Part shown: piece by piece, positions 44,080-52,633 of the stretch
Position numbering within the stretch: position 1 is the first letter of the stretch
Layout: the number at the start of each line of letters is the position of its first letter
Assembly: GCF_023073915.1 (NCBI RefSeq)
Contig: NZ_JADPKK010000019.1
Span: 372,001 to 436,000, forward strand
Origin: Bradyrhizobium sp. 149
GTDB lineage: Bacteria > Pseudomonadota > Alphaproteobacteria > Rhizobiales > Xanthobacteraceae
Direction: 5' to 3'
DNA length: 64,000 nt
Position numbers and translations under genes: made by a program
Notes under the pieces: model-generated
Databases searched by the model: none
What the model saw: the letters and a program-made list of their open reading frames with translations, nothing else
Told to the model about the DNA's origin: nothing

Positions 44080-44886
44080 ATGCCGTCCGGCAGCGCAGAC
44101 ATTTCGTCGATCCTCGACCGCATTCTCGAGGCGGCGACGGATAACCTCAGGATCGCGAAGATCCTGGTCCAGATGGGCCTCGATCCCAACAACGTCACCT
44201 ATGACTCGATCTTCAATCGGATGCTGGAGATCTTCGTCCAGAACATCACGCTGGCCAATATGTTCGCCGCGGTCGGCGCCGGCTTCTTCGTCGCCACCCT
44301 GCTGATGCGAACGATGGTGCCGCTGCGCGTCGCCAACATGATCGGTTGCGCGTTCTTCGCCGTCTTCGGCGCGCTCTCCGCCAACGTCGCGACCTTCCTC
44401 CTCTATCTCCTGCTGCTGCCGATCAACGCCTTGCGCCTGCGGCAGATGCTCAAGCTCGTCAAGAAGGCGCGCCATGCGGCCGAAGGCGACATGTCGATCG
44501 AATGGCTCAAGCCGTTCATGACCGAACGCAAATATCGCCGCGGCGACACGCTCTTCAAATTGGGCGATCCAGCCAAGGAGATGCTCCTCACGGTCACCGG
44601 CAAGTTCCTGGTCAAGGAGATCAACATCGAGATCATGCCGGGCGCGCTGATGGGCGAGCTCGGCTTCCTCACGCCGGGCAACCGGCGCACCGGAACGATC
44701 GAATGCATCGAGGACGGGCAGGTGCTGACGATTACCTACGACCGCTTGCTCGAGATCTACTTCCAGGATCCGCAGTTCGGCTATTACTTCCTGGTGCTGA
44801 CCAGCCAACGCCTGCTGCAAAACATCGATCGGTTGCAGAATCAGCTGGCGAGGGAACGGGCGGCCACCACGAACAGGATCGCGTGA
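44080..44886 (+). CDS. Membrane protein with cyclic nucleotide-binding domain (Popeye-like layout)
   Basis: 268 residues from ATG 44080; an earlier open frame begins at 43966 but has no ribosome site. The first ~65 residues are soluble, then about three membrane segments (MFAAVGAGFFVATLLM, VANMIGCAFFAVFGALSANVA, FLLYLLLLPINAL) and a C-terminal cyclic nucleotide-binding fold (KYRRGDTLFKLGDPAKEMLL, MPGALMGELGFLTPGNRRTGT). The RXS Arg of the phosphate-binding cassette is not clear (GELGFLTPGNRRTGT where GE...R.A is usual), so it may not bind cNMP. Membrane plus cNMP-binding domain recalls Popeye proteins. Confidence 0.75.
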   Translation: MPSGSADISSILDRILEAATDNLRIAKILVQMGLDPNNVTYDSIFNRMLEIFVQNITLANMFAAVGAGFFVATLLMRTMVPLRVANMIGCAFFAVFGALSANVATFLLYLLLLPINALRLRQMLKLVKKARHAAEGDMSIEWLKPFMTERKYRRGDTLFKLGDPAKEMLLTVTGKFLVKEINIEIMPGALMGELGFLTPGNRRTGTIECIEDGQVLTITYDRLLEIYFQDPQFGYYFLVLTSQRLLQNIDRLQNQLARERAATTNRIA

Positions 44887-44902
44887 TCGATTGCGCGGCC
44901 GC

Positions 44903-45544
44903 TCAGTTCAAGATCAAGGCCATGCCCGGATCGCCCTTCTCCATCGCACGCCGATAGGCCGCCCGCCTGCCGATGCGGCCGAGATATTTGACCACGTTTG
45001 GACAGCGCTGGAGATCATAGGGCTGGAAGTAGCGCATCGTGGTGAGCGAAAAGCCTACCATGATGTCGGCGGTGGTGAAGATGTCGCCCGCCAGATACTC
45101 GGCTTCGCGAACCCTCGCGTCGACCAGATCGAAGGCGCGATCGACACGGCCTTTGGTCGCGGCCAGCATCTGATGGTTCTCGGCGAGCTTGAGCCGATTC
45201 AGGATCATCAACCGGCCCATGCCTGCCTGCAGCGTGCCATTTGCGAAGTGAAACCAGTACAGGAATTGCGCGAAATCTGGGTCGCCGGAGCGGAGCACAA
45301 GACGGCCCTCGCCATATTTAGCCATGATGTAATCGACGATGGCGCCGGATTCGGCGAGCACGAGATCGCCATCGGTGATCACAGGCGCCGCCCCGATCGG
45401 ATGCAGCGCCTTGTACTCGGCCGGCGCCAGCATGGTGACGGGATCGCGCGTATAGCGCTTCAGTTCGTACGGAATCCCCAGCTCTTCGCACAGCCAGACG
45501 ATACGCTCGGACTGCGACTTGCCGAGATGATGGACGGTAAGCAT
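44903..45544 (-). CDS. Glutathione S-transferase
   Basis: 213 residues from ATG 45544 (AGGAGG upstream). The N-terminal thioredoxin-like domain has VHHLGKSQSERIVWLCEELGIPYEL and the glutathione-binding SGAIVDYI, and the C-terminal all-helical domain has AYRRAMEKGDPG at its end. It is a soluble GST; the group within the family and its substrates are not clear. It is convergent with the cNMP-domain gene. Confidence 0.9.
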   Translation of the reverse strand: MLTVHHLGKSQSERIVWLCEELGIPYELKRYTRDPVTMLAPAEYKALHPIGAAPVITDGDLVLAESGAIVDYIMAKYGEGRLVLRSGDPDFAQFLYWFHFANGTLQAGMGRLMILNRLKLAENHQMLAATKGRVDRAFDLVDARVREAEYLAGDIFTTADIMVGFSLTTMRYFQPYDLQRCPNVVKYLGRIGRRAAYRRAMEKGDPGMALILN

Positions 45545-45879
45545 GAGGCCTCCTGCGTTCGCAACCGAATACTTCGTCACGCCACACCTTACTCTGTCAT
45601 TTCAAGCGCAGCGAAGTAATGAGATGGGGAGGCAGCGCGCGACAGTTCTGCGGTGCCTGCCCTACCCCGCCTCGTCCCGCATCAGCCGCGCCACGACGAG
45701 GTCGCGGCGGATGAAGTTGCCAGTCTTACTGGTGCTTCTGAGATGTCGGCTCTCCGGATTTGCGGGCCTGTCCTTATCCGCACGCCGCGAATTGAACCGT
45801 TCCAAGCTGGCCTCAAACGCCCCTGCCGCAAAACCGCCCTAAAAACCGAATGGTAACCATGTCGGGCTAGGGTGATCAC
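45545..45879. other. 335-base gap between GST and murI
   Basis: The GST-proximal side holds a broken copy of a GTCATT...GCAGCGAAG repeat at about 45596-45632. The minus strand holds a possible 47-residue ORF (45662-45805). The murI side has the promoter region; nothing else structured was seen. Confidence 0.4.
45662..45805 (-). CDS. Possible small basic protein (47 aa, TTG start)
   Basis: TTG at 45805 is preceded by GAGG at 5 bases; the product reads MERFNSRRADKDRPANPESR and ends RRDLVVARLMRDEAG. It is hydrophilic and basic, with no known family. It lies in the gap upstream of the divergent murI. The TTG start and lack of homology knowledge make it uncertain. Confidence 0.3.
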   Translation of the reverse strand: MERFNSRRADKDRPANPESRHLRSTSKTGNFIRRDLVVARLMRDEAG

Positions 45880-46677
45880 GTGACCAATTCTCCGACGATT
45901 CTGGTGTTCGATTCTGGCCTTGGCGGGCTGACGGTCCTGCGCGAGGTCGTGGCCGCGCGCTCCGATGCGCATTACGTCTACGTCGCAGACGACGCCTTCT
46001 TCCCCTACGGCCATCACAGCGAGGACGAGATCATCGCCCGGGTGGTGCCGCTGATCGGGGAATTGGTCGGCACGCACGATCCTGACCTCGTCGTCATCGC
46101 CTGCAACACGGCGTCCACCCTGGTGCTATCGCATCTGCGCGCGGCTTATTCCCTGCCCTTCGTCGGCACGGTGCCCGCGATCAAGCCGGCCTGTGCACGA
46201 TCGAGGAGCCGGCGCGTCTCCGTGCTCGGCACCAAGGGCACGGTGAAGCGCGAATACACCAGGGCGCTGATCCGCGACTTCGCGCAAGGCTGCGAAGTGA
46301 CACTGGTCGGCTCGCCCGAGCTGGCCGCGCTGGCTGAAGCAGAGCTCAGCGGCTCCTCCGTCAGCGACGACGCCATCCTCGCCGAGCTCGCCCCGTGTTT
46401 CGTCGGCGATGCCCGGGACGCGGGCGCACGCACCGACACAGTGGTGCTCGCCTGCACGCATTATCCGCTGCTGCTCGACCGGTTGAAAAAGCTCGCGCCC
46501 TGGCCGGTCGAATGGATCGATCCGGCGCCCGCGATCGCCCGCCGCGTCTCGGATCTGCTCGGCCCGCACACGGGTGGCATCGCGCAATCCGGCGCCGAGA
46601 TGATCTTCACCTCGAATCGCGTGCATGGCCTTTCGGCCACGCTGACGCCGTTCTTCGGCGGCCGCATTCCCGCCTGA
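45880..46677 (+). CDS. murI: Glutamate racemase
   Basis: 265 residues with a GTG start. The two catalytic cysteines are in VIACNTAST and LACTHYPLL, and [17 protein letters not shown] is the family N-terminus; [11 protein letters not shown] replaces the common YFGDTARVPYG. It makes D-glutamate for peptidoglycan. The HpcH aldolase gene starts 46 bases later. Confidence 0.93.
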   Translation: MTNSPTILVFDSGLGGLTVLREVVAARSDAHYVYVADDAFFPYGHHSEDEIIARVVPLIGELVGTHDPDLVVIACNTASTLVLSHLRAAYSLPFVGTVPAIKPACARSRSRRVSVLGTKGTVKREYTRALIRDFAQGCEVTLVGSPELAALAEAELSGSSVSDDAILAELAPCFVGDARDAGARTDTVVLACTHYPLLLDRLKKLAPWPVEWIDPAPAIARRVSDLLGPHTGGIAQSGAEMIFTSNRVHGLSATLTPFFGGRIPA

Positions 46678-46723
46678 CCTTGCGCCTCGACGGCGCGCTG
46701 CTAAGATCATCCCAAGGCTCCTC

Positions 46724-47497
46724 ATGTCGGTTCCCGCAACGCCGCTCAACCGTCTCCGCCAGCTCTGGCGCGAGGGTCGTCCCGCGTTCGGCGCAATCGC
46801 GACGATCCCGAGCGTGCAGACCGTGCAGATCATGGCCCGCTCGCTCGACTGGATCATCGTCGATCTCGAGCACGGCCCGATTGGACTGACCGAAGCACAT
46901 GCGATGATCGCAGCCACCACCGGCACACCGTGCACGCCATTGGTGCGGATCGCGGCGAACGAGCCATGGCTTGCGAAGGCACCGATGGATATCGGCGCCT
47001 TCGGCATCAATTTCCCAATGATCACCAATCGCACTGAAGCCGAGAAAGCGGTGCGCAGCGTGCGCTATCCGCCACGCGGCGATCGGCTCTGGGGTCCGTT
47101 CCATGCGCCGTTCCGCTGGGGCCAGTCGATGCCGGACTACATGGCCGGCGCCGACGACGAGATGATCTGCATGATCACCATCGAGCACGTCGAAGCGGTC
47201 AACCGCATCGACGAGATCATGGCCACGCCCGGCATCGATGTAGCCGTGATCGGCCCCGGCGATCTCGCGACGTCCATCAACAAGCGCGGACAGATGGACG
47301 ATCCGGAATTGCTGGAGCTGGTGGCGCGGGCCGAGGCCGGCATCCTCAGAAGCGGCGTCCCGATCGGCGGCGTGGCGCGTACCGCAGACCAGGCCAACCA
47401 GCTGATCGACCGCGGCTACCGTGCGATCGCACTCGGCTTCGACTGGTCGCTGTTCCAGCGCGGCATCATGGCGGCGTTCGAGGGAATCAAGCGCTGA
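46724..47497 (+). CDS. HpcH/HpaI family class II aldolase
   Basis: 257 residues. FGAIATIPSVQTVQIMARS, DWIIVDLEHGPIGL, PLVRIAANEPWLAK, the metal-binding Glu in CMITIEHVEAV and Asp in VAVIGPGDLATS are typical of the HpcH/HpaI/YfaU group of pyruvate-dependent aldolases. The substrate (a 2-oxo-hydroxy acid) is not clear. It may be cotranscribed with murI. Confidence 0.9.
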   Translation: MSVPATPLNRLRQLWREGRPAFGAIATIPSVQTVQIMARSLDWIIVDLEHGPIGLTEAHAMIAATTGTPCTPLVRIAANEPWLAKAPMDIGAFGINFPMITNRTEAEKAVRSVRYPPRGDRLWGPFHAPFRWGQSMPDYMAGADDEMICMITIEHVEAVNRIDEIMATPGIDVAVIGPGDLATSINKRGQMDDPELLELVARAEAGILRSGVPIGGVARTADQANQLIDRGYRAIALGFDWSLFQRGIMAAFEGIKR

Positions 47498-47564
47498 ACA
47501 GGCCGATTGCCACCTTGCCGGGAGCTGCCGCGCTGCTAGGGTCGGCCGTTCCAGGGAGGAAACA

Positions 47565-47948
47565 ATGCTCAAAAAGACTTTGCTCGCTCTTGCCTTCGCC
47601 GGCCTTGCCGTTGCGGCCTTCGCCCAGCAGCCCGGCATCAAGCGCACCCCGCTCCAGAAGATCGAATTTCCGGATGGCTACAACACCATCACCGCCATCG
47701 CGGAAGTCGCGGCGGGCGGCGCGGCCGGACGCCATACCCATCCGGGAATCGAGACCGGCTACGTGCTCGAAGGCGAGCTGAATCTTCTCATCGACGGGCA
47801 GCCGGAGAAAACCCTGAAAGCCGGCGATTCCTACCAGATCCCGGCAGGCGTCGTGCATGATGCCAAAGCTCACGGCGACAAGGCCATGAAAGTGCTTGGC
47901 GTTTACGTCGTCGACAAGACCAAGCCGCTGGCCTCGCCGGCGCCCTGA
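47565..47948 (+). CDS. Secreted cupin domain protein
   Basis: 127 residues from ATG 47565 with AGGGAGGAAAC just before it. Signal peptide MLKKTLLALAFAGLAVAAFAQ, then a single cupin_2 barrel: GRHTHPGIETGYVLEGELNL (first cupin motif with metal-binding His and Glu) and PAGVVHDAKAHGD (second motif). It probably holds a metal ion in the periplasm; no enzyme activity can be read. Confidence 0.88.
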   Translation: MLKKTLLALAFAGLAVAAFAQQPGIKRTPLQKIEFPDGYNTITAIAEVAAGGAAGRHTHPGIETGYVLEGELNLLIDGQPEKTLKAGDSYQIPAGVVHDAKAHGDKAMKVLGVYVVDKTKPLASPAP

Positions 47949-48053
47949 TGCGGCGAACCGACCGGCCCTAGCCGGGTTGGTTCGTGCTAGAGCAGACGGC
48001 GAGCGGGAACCCGCTCGCTGGACATTTTCTAATCTGCGGGAGCCGAAAGAGCG

Positions 48054-48821
48054 ATGCGCGGGAAAGCAAAGACCATCTCGCTGCCGCGTGGCCTGATTAT
48101 TGATCTCATGCGCGCCTCGATGGGCGTGCCGTTCGTATCGCTCTCCCGTTCGCTCAATATCCGCCCTCTGTTGGACGCCCGCACAGGCGCGATGGCGCCG
48201 GCGGGCTGGGCCGCGATCTTCGTCAAGGCCTTCGCTCTGGTGGCCAGGGACGAGCCGGCCCTGCGCACGGTCTATGCCAAATGGCCTTGGCCGATGCTCT
48301 ATGAGTTGCCGAAGAGCGTCGCCTCGGTCGCCATCGCCCGGGTCGAGGACGGCGAGGAATGCGTGCTGTTTCAGCGGATCGCAGGCCCCGAGGCCATGGC
48401 CTTGGCCGAAATCGATGCCGAGATCCGGCGCGCCAAGACGACCCCGATCGACGAAATTCCCATGTTCCGCAAGATCATGCGGGCGACCCGCCTGCCGCTG
48501 CCGCTGCGGCGCCTGTCCTGGGCGATGGGGCTGAATTTCGGCCGGCAGCGCGGCAACTGGTTCGGCAGCTTCGCGGTGAGCTCGGTGGCCGCCTATGGCG
48601 GGGGCGAGCTTCACCCCATCACGCCCGGCCCTTTCATTGTCAGCTATGGGGTGGTCGGGCCTGACCAGACCATCCATGTCGTGATCCGCTGGGATCACCG
48701 GGTGACCGACGCCGCCCCGATCGCCCGGGTCCTGACCCGTCTGGAACAGGCCCTGAACACTGAAATCGCTGCCGAATTACGGGCAGCCGGCCCCAAGCCG
48801 GTTCGGGCGGTCAGGACGTGA
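48054..48821 (+). CDS. Stand-alone 2-oxo acid dehydrogenase E2-like acyltransferase
   Basis: 255 residues. The C-terminal part carries FIVSYGVVGPDQTIHVVIRWDHRVTDAAPIARVL, matching the E2 catalytic motif DHRxxDG (here DHRVTDA, Gly to Ala). The N-terminal part LPRGLIIDLMRASMGVPFVSL is like the start of the E2 core. There is no lipoyl domain or E1/E3-binding domain, and it is far shorter than full E2 proteins. The His and Asp remain, so acyl transfer is possible. Just upstream of rpsD. Confidence 0.72.
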   Translation: MRGKAKTISLPRGLIIDLMRASMGVPFVSLSRSLNIRPLLDARTGAMAPAGWAAIFVKAFALVARDEPALRTVYAKWPWPMLYELPKSVASVAIARVEDGEECVLFQRIAGPEAMALAEIDAEIRRAKTTPIDEIPMFRKIMRATRLPLPLRRLSWAMGLNFGRQRGNWFGSFAVSSVAAYGGGELHPITPGPFIVSYGVVGPDQTIHVVIRWDHRVTDAAPIARVLTRLEQALNTEIAAELRAAGPKPVRAVRT

Positions 48822-48876
48822 TTCCGGGCTATTCGCATTGACAGCGAGCCCCAGATTCCCCTAAAAGCCGCTTGCT

Positions 48877-48910
48877 CGCGGGCCGATTTCGGCCCGCGAA
48901 GCGTTTCGCG
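48877..48910 (+). promoter_or_regulatory. Overlapping hairpins in the rpsD leader
   Basis: CGCGGGCCGA-TT-TCGGCCCGCG (48877-48898) is a perfect 10-bp stem with a 2-base gap. CGCGAA (48895-48900) and TTCGCG (48905-48910) form a second stem that shares CGCG with the first. The two cannot form at once, as in an attenuator. It could also be the terminator of the preceding gene, though there is no T run. Confidence 0.45.
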
Positions 48911-49018
48911 ACCCGTGGTCCTTTCCCCTACGCTTTGGGGATCGGACCTGTCAGTGCCGGGCTAGCCCGTCACACAGGAGGGCGCGTCTCCTCAAACCAT
49001 GAACTTACAGAGGACGCG

Positions 49019-49636
49019 ATGACTAAGCGCAGTGAAGCCAAGTACAAGCTCGACCGCCGTATGGGCCAGAACATCTGGGGCCGCCCGAAGAGCCCCGTCA
49101 ATCGCCGCGAGTACGGTCCCGGCCAGCACGGCCAGCGCCGCAAGGGCAAGCTCTCCGACTTCGGCGTGCAGCTGCGCGCCAAGCAGAAGCTGAAGGGCTA
49201 CTACGCCAACATCAGCGAGCGTCAGTTCCACGGCGTCTATGTCGAGGCGAGCCGTCTCAAGGGCGACACCGGCGAGAACCTGATCGGCCTGCTGGAGCGC
49301 CGTCTCGACATGGTGGTCTACCGTGCCAAGTTCGTCTCGACGATCTTCGCCGCGCGCCAGTTCGTCAATCACGGCCACGTCAAGGTGAACGGCCGCAAGG
49401 TCAACATCTCGAGCTATCAGGTCAAGCTTGGCGACGTGATCGAGGTCAAGGAAGCCTCCAAGCAGCTCGCCCACGTCCTCGAAGCCAGCCAACTCCCCGA
49501 GCGTGATACCCCCGACTATATCGAGGTCGACCACGGCAAGATGACCGCGAAATACATTCGGATCCCCCACCTCTCCGACGTGCCGTTCCCGGTGCAGATG
49601 GAGCCGCATCTGGTGGTCGAATTCTATTCGCGCTGA
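49019..49636 (+). CDS. rpsD: 30S ribosomal protein S4
   Basis: 205 residues from ATG 49019 (GAGGACGCG). [20 protein letters not shown] and then [15 protein letters not shown] are the alphaproteobacterial S4 start; the S4 RNA-binding domain is [20 protein letters not shown], then [13 protein letters not shown]. There are no cysteines, so this is the zinc-independent form. It binds 16S rRNA early in 30S assembly. It is transcribed alone with a leader hairpin and its own terminator. Confidence 0.97.
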   Translation: MTKRSEAKYKLDRRMGQNIWGRPKSPVNRREYGPGQHGQRRKGKLSDFGVQLRAKQKLKGYYANISERQFHGVYVEASRLKGDTGENLIGLLERRLDMVVYRAKFVSTIFAARQFVNHGHVKVNGRKVNISSYQVKLGDVIEVKEASKQLAHVLEASQLPERDTPDYIEVDHGKMTAKYIRIPHLSDVPFPVQMEPHLVVEFYSR

Positions 49637-49659
49637 TAGTTCGGCAGATCAAAGTTCAA

Positions 49660-49686
49660 GGCCCCGGTTTTCCGGGGCCTTTTTGT
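49660..49686 (+). terminator. Rho-independent terminator after rpsD
   Basis: GGCCCCGG-TTTT-CCGGGGCC is a perfect 8-bp stem followed by TTTTTGT, 24 bases after the rpsD stop. Confidence 0.9.
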
Positions 49687-49749
49687 ATGAGCCGGCCATT
49701 TCCATGCCCCAGGCCATATGTGCTAGGATTGCGCATCGCGGAGTTGAGC

Positions 49750-49977
49750 ATGACGCGTCTTCTGGAAGAGGCCTTTAGCAAAGTGTCCGGCCTGCCCGAT
49801 TCAGAGCAGGACGAATTGGCGCGGACCCTGCTTGAGCTTGCCGGGGTCGATCAGCCTCCGATCCAGCTGACGCCGGCGGAAGAGGCCGATCTCGCGGAGG
49901 CCGAAGCCGAAATCGCTCGCGGTGAGCTTGCCAGTGTCGACGAAGTCCGCGCGATGTGGGCTAAGCACGGGCTGTGA
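49750..49977 (+). CDS. Antitoxin of a ParDE/RelBE-type module
   Basis: 75 residues from ATG 49750. Acidic (EAEAEIARGELASVDEVRAMW), with the C-terminal pattern seen in ParD/addiction-module antitoxins that wrap the toxin. The N-terminal part LLEEAFSKVSGLPDSEQDELARTLLEL is helical and may bind DNA or dimerise. Its last 4 bases overlap the toxin start, the standard antitoxin-first layout. Confidence 0.82.
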   Translation: MTRLLEEAFSKVSGLPDSEQDELARTLLELAGVDQPPIQLTPAEEADLAEAEAEIARGELASVDEVRAMWAKHGL

Positions 49978-50258
49978 AGGTCCGCTACACGAAGCGGGCG
50001 CTCGTCCAAATCGACGAAGTTCTGACTTACATCGAAGCGCGCTCGCCAGAAGGAGCAGACCACGTGCGTGACCGCGTTATGGCGCTCATCGCACTGCTTC
50101 AGGATCACCCTTATGCAGGGCGACCGACCAGCCGTGCATACGTCCGTCGCTTGCCGGTCAACCCTTATCCGTATCTGATCGATTATCGTGTGACCGCGAC
50201 AGAAGTCGTTATCATGCGGTTTCGTCACGCCGCCCGGCGTCCACCCAGAACTCGCTGA
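49974..50258 (+). CDS. ParE/RelE-family toxin
   Basis: 94 residues with GTG start overlapping the antitoxin stop. VRYTKRALVQIDEVLTYI, HPYAGRPTSRAYVRRLPVNPYPYLIDYRV and VVIMRFRHAARRP fit the RelE/ParE fold. ParE toxins act on gyrase and RelE toxins cut mRNA; the target cannot be told from sequence. The R(H/Y)xxRxP end is typical of ParE. Confidence 0.86.
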   Translation: MKVRYTKRALVQIDEVLTYIEARSPEGADHVRDRVMALIALLQDHPYAGRPTSRAYVRRLPVNPYPYLIDYRVTATEVVIMRFRHAARRPPRTR

Positions 50259-50294
50259 CCGCGAGTGAGTGCAATTCCCTTAAGGAGCAAGTTG

Positions 50295-51362
50295 ATGCTC
50301 TATACCCCTCCCCCCATCGATCCCAAGGCACCGCCGGTGCGCATCAATCTGCTCTCGGACACGCAGACCAAGCCGACACCTGCAATGCGGGAGGCAATGG
50401 CGCGGGCGGAGGTCGGCGACGAACAGGTCGGCGATGATCCAACCGTGAACGCGCTGTGCGAGCGCGTCGCCGAACTGCTCGGCAAGGAAGCCGCGGTGTA
50501 CATGCCCTCAGGCACGATGTGCAACGTCACCGCGACGCTGGTGCATTGCCGTCCGGGCGACGAGATCCTCGCGCACGAGAGCGCGCACATCATCGCGCGC
50601 GAAGGCGGCGCGCATGCCGCGATCGGCGGCTTCCAGGTCACGCAATTGAAGGGACCCGACGGCCAGTTCACGCCGGAGACCTTCCGCAGAGCGCTGCATC
50701 CGCGCACGCGCTACCAGCCGCCGCAGACGGTGGTCAGCGTCGAGCAGACCGCCAATATCGGCGGCGGCACGATCTGGAAGAAGGCGGCGCTGGACGAGAT
50801 CGTCGCAATCGCCAAACAACATGGCCTCGTCACCCATATGGACGGCGCGCGCCTGCTCAACGCCACCGTGGCGAGCGGCATCTCCCCGCGCGACATGACC
50901 GCGGGGTGGGATTCGGCCTGGATCGACTTCTCGAAGGGCTTGGGCGCACCGATCGGCGGCGTGCTCGCGGGCTCGCGCGCCTTCATCGACGCGGTCTGGC
51001 AATGGAAGCAGCGCCTGGGCGGCTCGATGCGGCAGGCGGGAATCTGTGCCGCCGCCTGCATCTATGCGCTCGACCACCACGTCGATCGCCTCGCGGACGA
51101 TCACGCCAATGCGCGCGCGCTCGCCCGCGGGCTGTCGCAGATCGCAGGCGTCGAGGTGCAGGAGCCCGAGACCAATCTGGTGTTCTTCAAGCCCGATGGC
51201 GCCGGCATTCCCGGCGACAAGATGGTTGCGGCGTTGCGCCAGCGTGGCGTGACGCTTGCAATGATGGACGGCCGCATCCGCGCCTGCACCCATCTCGACG
51301 TCAATGCGAGCCAGATCGAAGAGACGATCGGCTGCGTCCGCGAGATCGTGCGCGGGGCGTAA
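50295..51362 (+). CDS. ltaE: Low-specificity L-threonine aldolase
   Basis: 355 residues from ATG 50295 (AAGGAG upstream). RINLLSDTQTKPTPAMREAMARAEVGDEQVGDDPTV, AVYMPSGTMCN and HMDGARLLNA are family signatures, and the PLP-binding Lys is in WIDFSKGLGAP. It splits threonine or allo-threonine to glycine and acetaldehyde. It starts 37 bases after the toxin gene, so it may be transcribed with it by chance. Confidence 0.92.
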   Translation: MLYTPPPIDPKAPPVRINLLSDTQTKPTPAMREAMARAEVGDEQVGDDPTVNALCERVAELLGKEAAVYMPSGTMCNVTATLVHCRPGDEILAHESAHIIAREGGAHAAIGGFQVTQLKGPDGQFTPETFRRALHPRTRYQPPQTVVSVEQTANIGGGTIWKKAALDEIVAIAKQHGLVTHMDGARLLNATVASGISPRDMTAGWDSAWIDFSKGLGAPIGGVLAGSRAFIDAVWQWKQRLGGSMRQAGICAAACIYALDHHVDRLADDHANARALARGLSQIAGVEVQEPETNLVFFKPDGAGIPGDKMVAALRQRGVTLAMMDGRIRACTHLDVNASQIEETIGCVREIVRGA

Positions 51363-51372
51363 CGGAACGCGA

Positions 51373-52632
51373 TCACCGCCCCATCGCCTGATAGATCAGC
51401 GTCTTCAGCGCCAGCTGGAACCGGCCGCGCTGCGACGGGGTCTGCACCATGAAGATCCCGAACAGATCGTCCTCGGGATCGATGAAGAAGAACGTGCCGC
51501 CGACGCCGTCCCAGCGATATTCGCCAAGTGGCCACGATGTACCTGATGGCACCGAGGTGCGCACGGCGAAGCCAAGGCCGAAGCCGGAGCTTCCGCCCGG
51601 ATAATAGTCCTGGTCACGTGCGATCTTGGTCTCTGGCCCAATGTGATCCGACGCCATCAGCGCAATGGTCTCTGGCTGGAGATAGCGCCGGCCGTCGTAG
51701 CTGCCGCCATTGAGCAGCATCTGGGCGAAGCGGGCATAGTCGCCGATCGTACCGACCATGCCGCCGCCGCCCGATTCCCATTTCAGGGGCCGCCTGATGT
51801 CGCGGACCTGCGTCGTCGGATTGATGTTGCGATCCTCCGGCATCGGCTCGGCGATGCGGGGGAATTTGGCGGGATCGGCGACGAAGAATGCGGTCTCTGT
51901 CATGCCGAGCGGATCAAGCAGCCGCTCCTTCTCGAACTGAAGCAGCGTCTTTCCCGCGATGACCTCGACAACGCGGCCGAGCACGTCGGTGGAATAGCCA
52001 TAGTCCCAGACCGTGCCGGGCTGCTCGACCAGCGGCAGCGTAGCGATCTTCGCGGCAAACTCGGCGTTGGTGAGATTGCTGTTGAAGAGATTGGCGTCCG
52101 CATAGAGCTCGCGCACCATGCCGCCGCCGTAATAGCCGTAGGGCAGCCCCGACGTGTGGCGCAGCAGGTCCCTGATCGTGACTGGACGCTCGAGCGGCTC
52201 CAGCACCAGCGCAACTTTACCGTCTTCCGCCTTCTTCTCGACGCCGACCTTCATGCCGGCGAAGGCCGGAATGTATTTCGAGACGGGATCGTCGAGCGAC
52301 AGCTTGCCCTCCTCGACCAGCATCATCGCCATGACTGACGTGACCGGCTTCGACATCGAGTAGAGGCGGAAGATCGTATCCGCGCTCATCGATAACTCGG
52401 TTGCGATGTCGCGAACGCCGAAATTCTCGTAATAGACCGGCTTGCCGTGCTGCTGAAGCAACAGGATCGCGCCCGGAAATGTGCCAGCGGCGATCTCTTT
52501 CCGAATGTAGTCGGAGACTTTTGCCAGGCCCTCGGGCGAGAAATTGTGTGCGGCGCGCTCGGAGCCTGCCTTCGCACCAAGCACGCCGAACAGAACAACG
52601 AGCGCCGCGATCAACGCGCGGCGCCCGAACAT
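51373..52632 (-). CDS. Secreted serine hydrolase (beta-lactamase/esterase VIII family), copy A
   Basis: 419 residues from ATG 52632 (GGAG upstream). Signal peptide MFGRRALIAALVVLFGVLG. The catalytic SxxK is SMSK in FRLYSMSKPVTSV, then a Tyr motif GYSTDVLG (YST in place of YSN), with DLLRHTSGLPYGY and WPLGEYRWDGVGGTFFFIDP near the C-terminus. It belongs to the EstB/penicillin-binding-like group, usually esterases. It follows copy B after 1 base, in the same operon. Confidence 0.9.
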   Translation of the reverse strand: MFGRRALIAALVVLFGVLGAKAGSERAAHNFSPEGLAKVSDYIRKEIAAGTFPGAILLLQQHGKPVYYENFGVRDIATELSMSADTIFRLYSMSKPVTSVMAMMLVEEGKLSLDDPVSKYIPAFAGMKVGVEKKAEDGKVALVLEPLERPVTIRDLLRHTSGLPYGYYGGGMVRELYADANLFNSNLTNAEFAAKIATLPLVEQPGTVWDYGYSTDVLGRVVEVIAGKTLLQFEKERLLDPLGMTETAFFVADPAKFPRIAEPMPEDRNINPTTQVRDIRRPLKWESGGGGMVGTIGDYARFAQMLLNGGSYDGRRYLQPETIALMASDHIGPETKIARDQDYYPGGSSGFGLGFAVRTSVPSGTSWPLGEYRWDGVGGTFFFIDPEDDLFGIFMVQTPSQRGRFQLALKTLIYQAMGR

Positions 52633-52633
52633 G

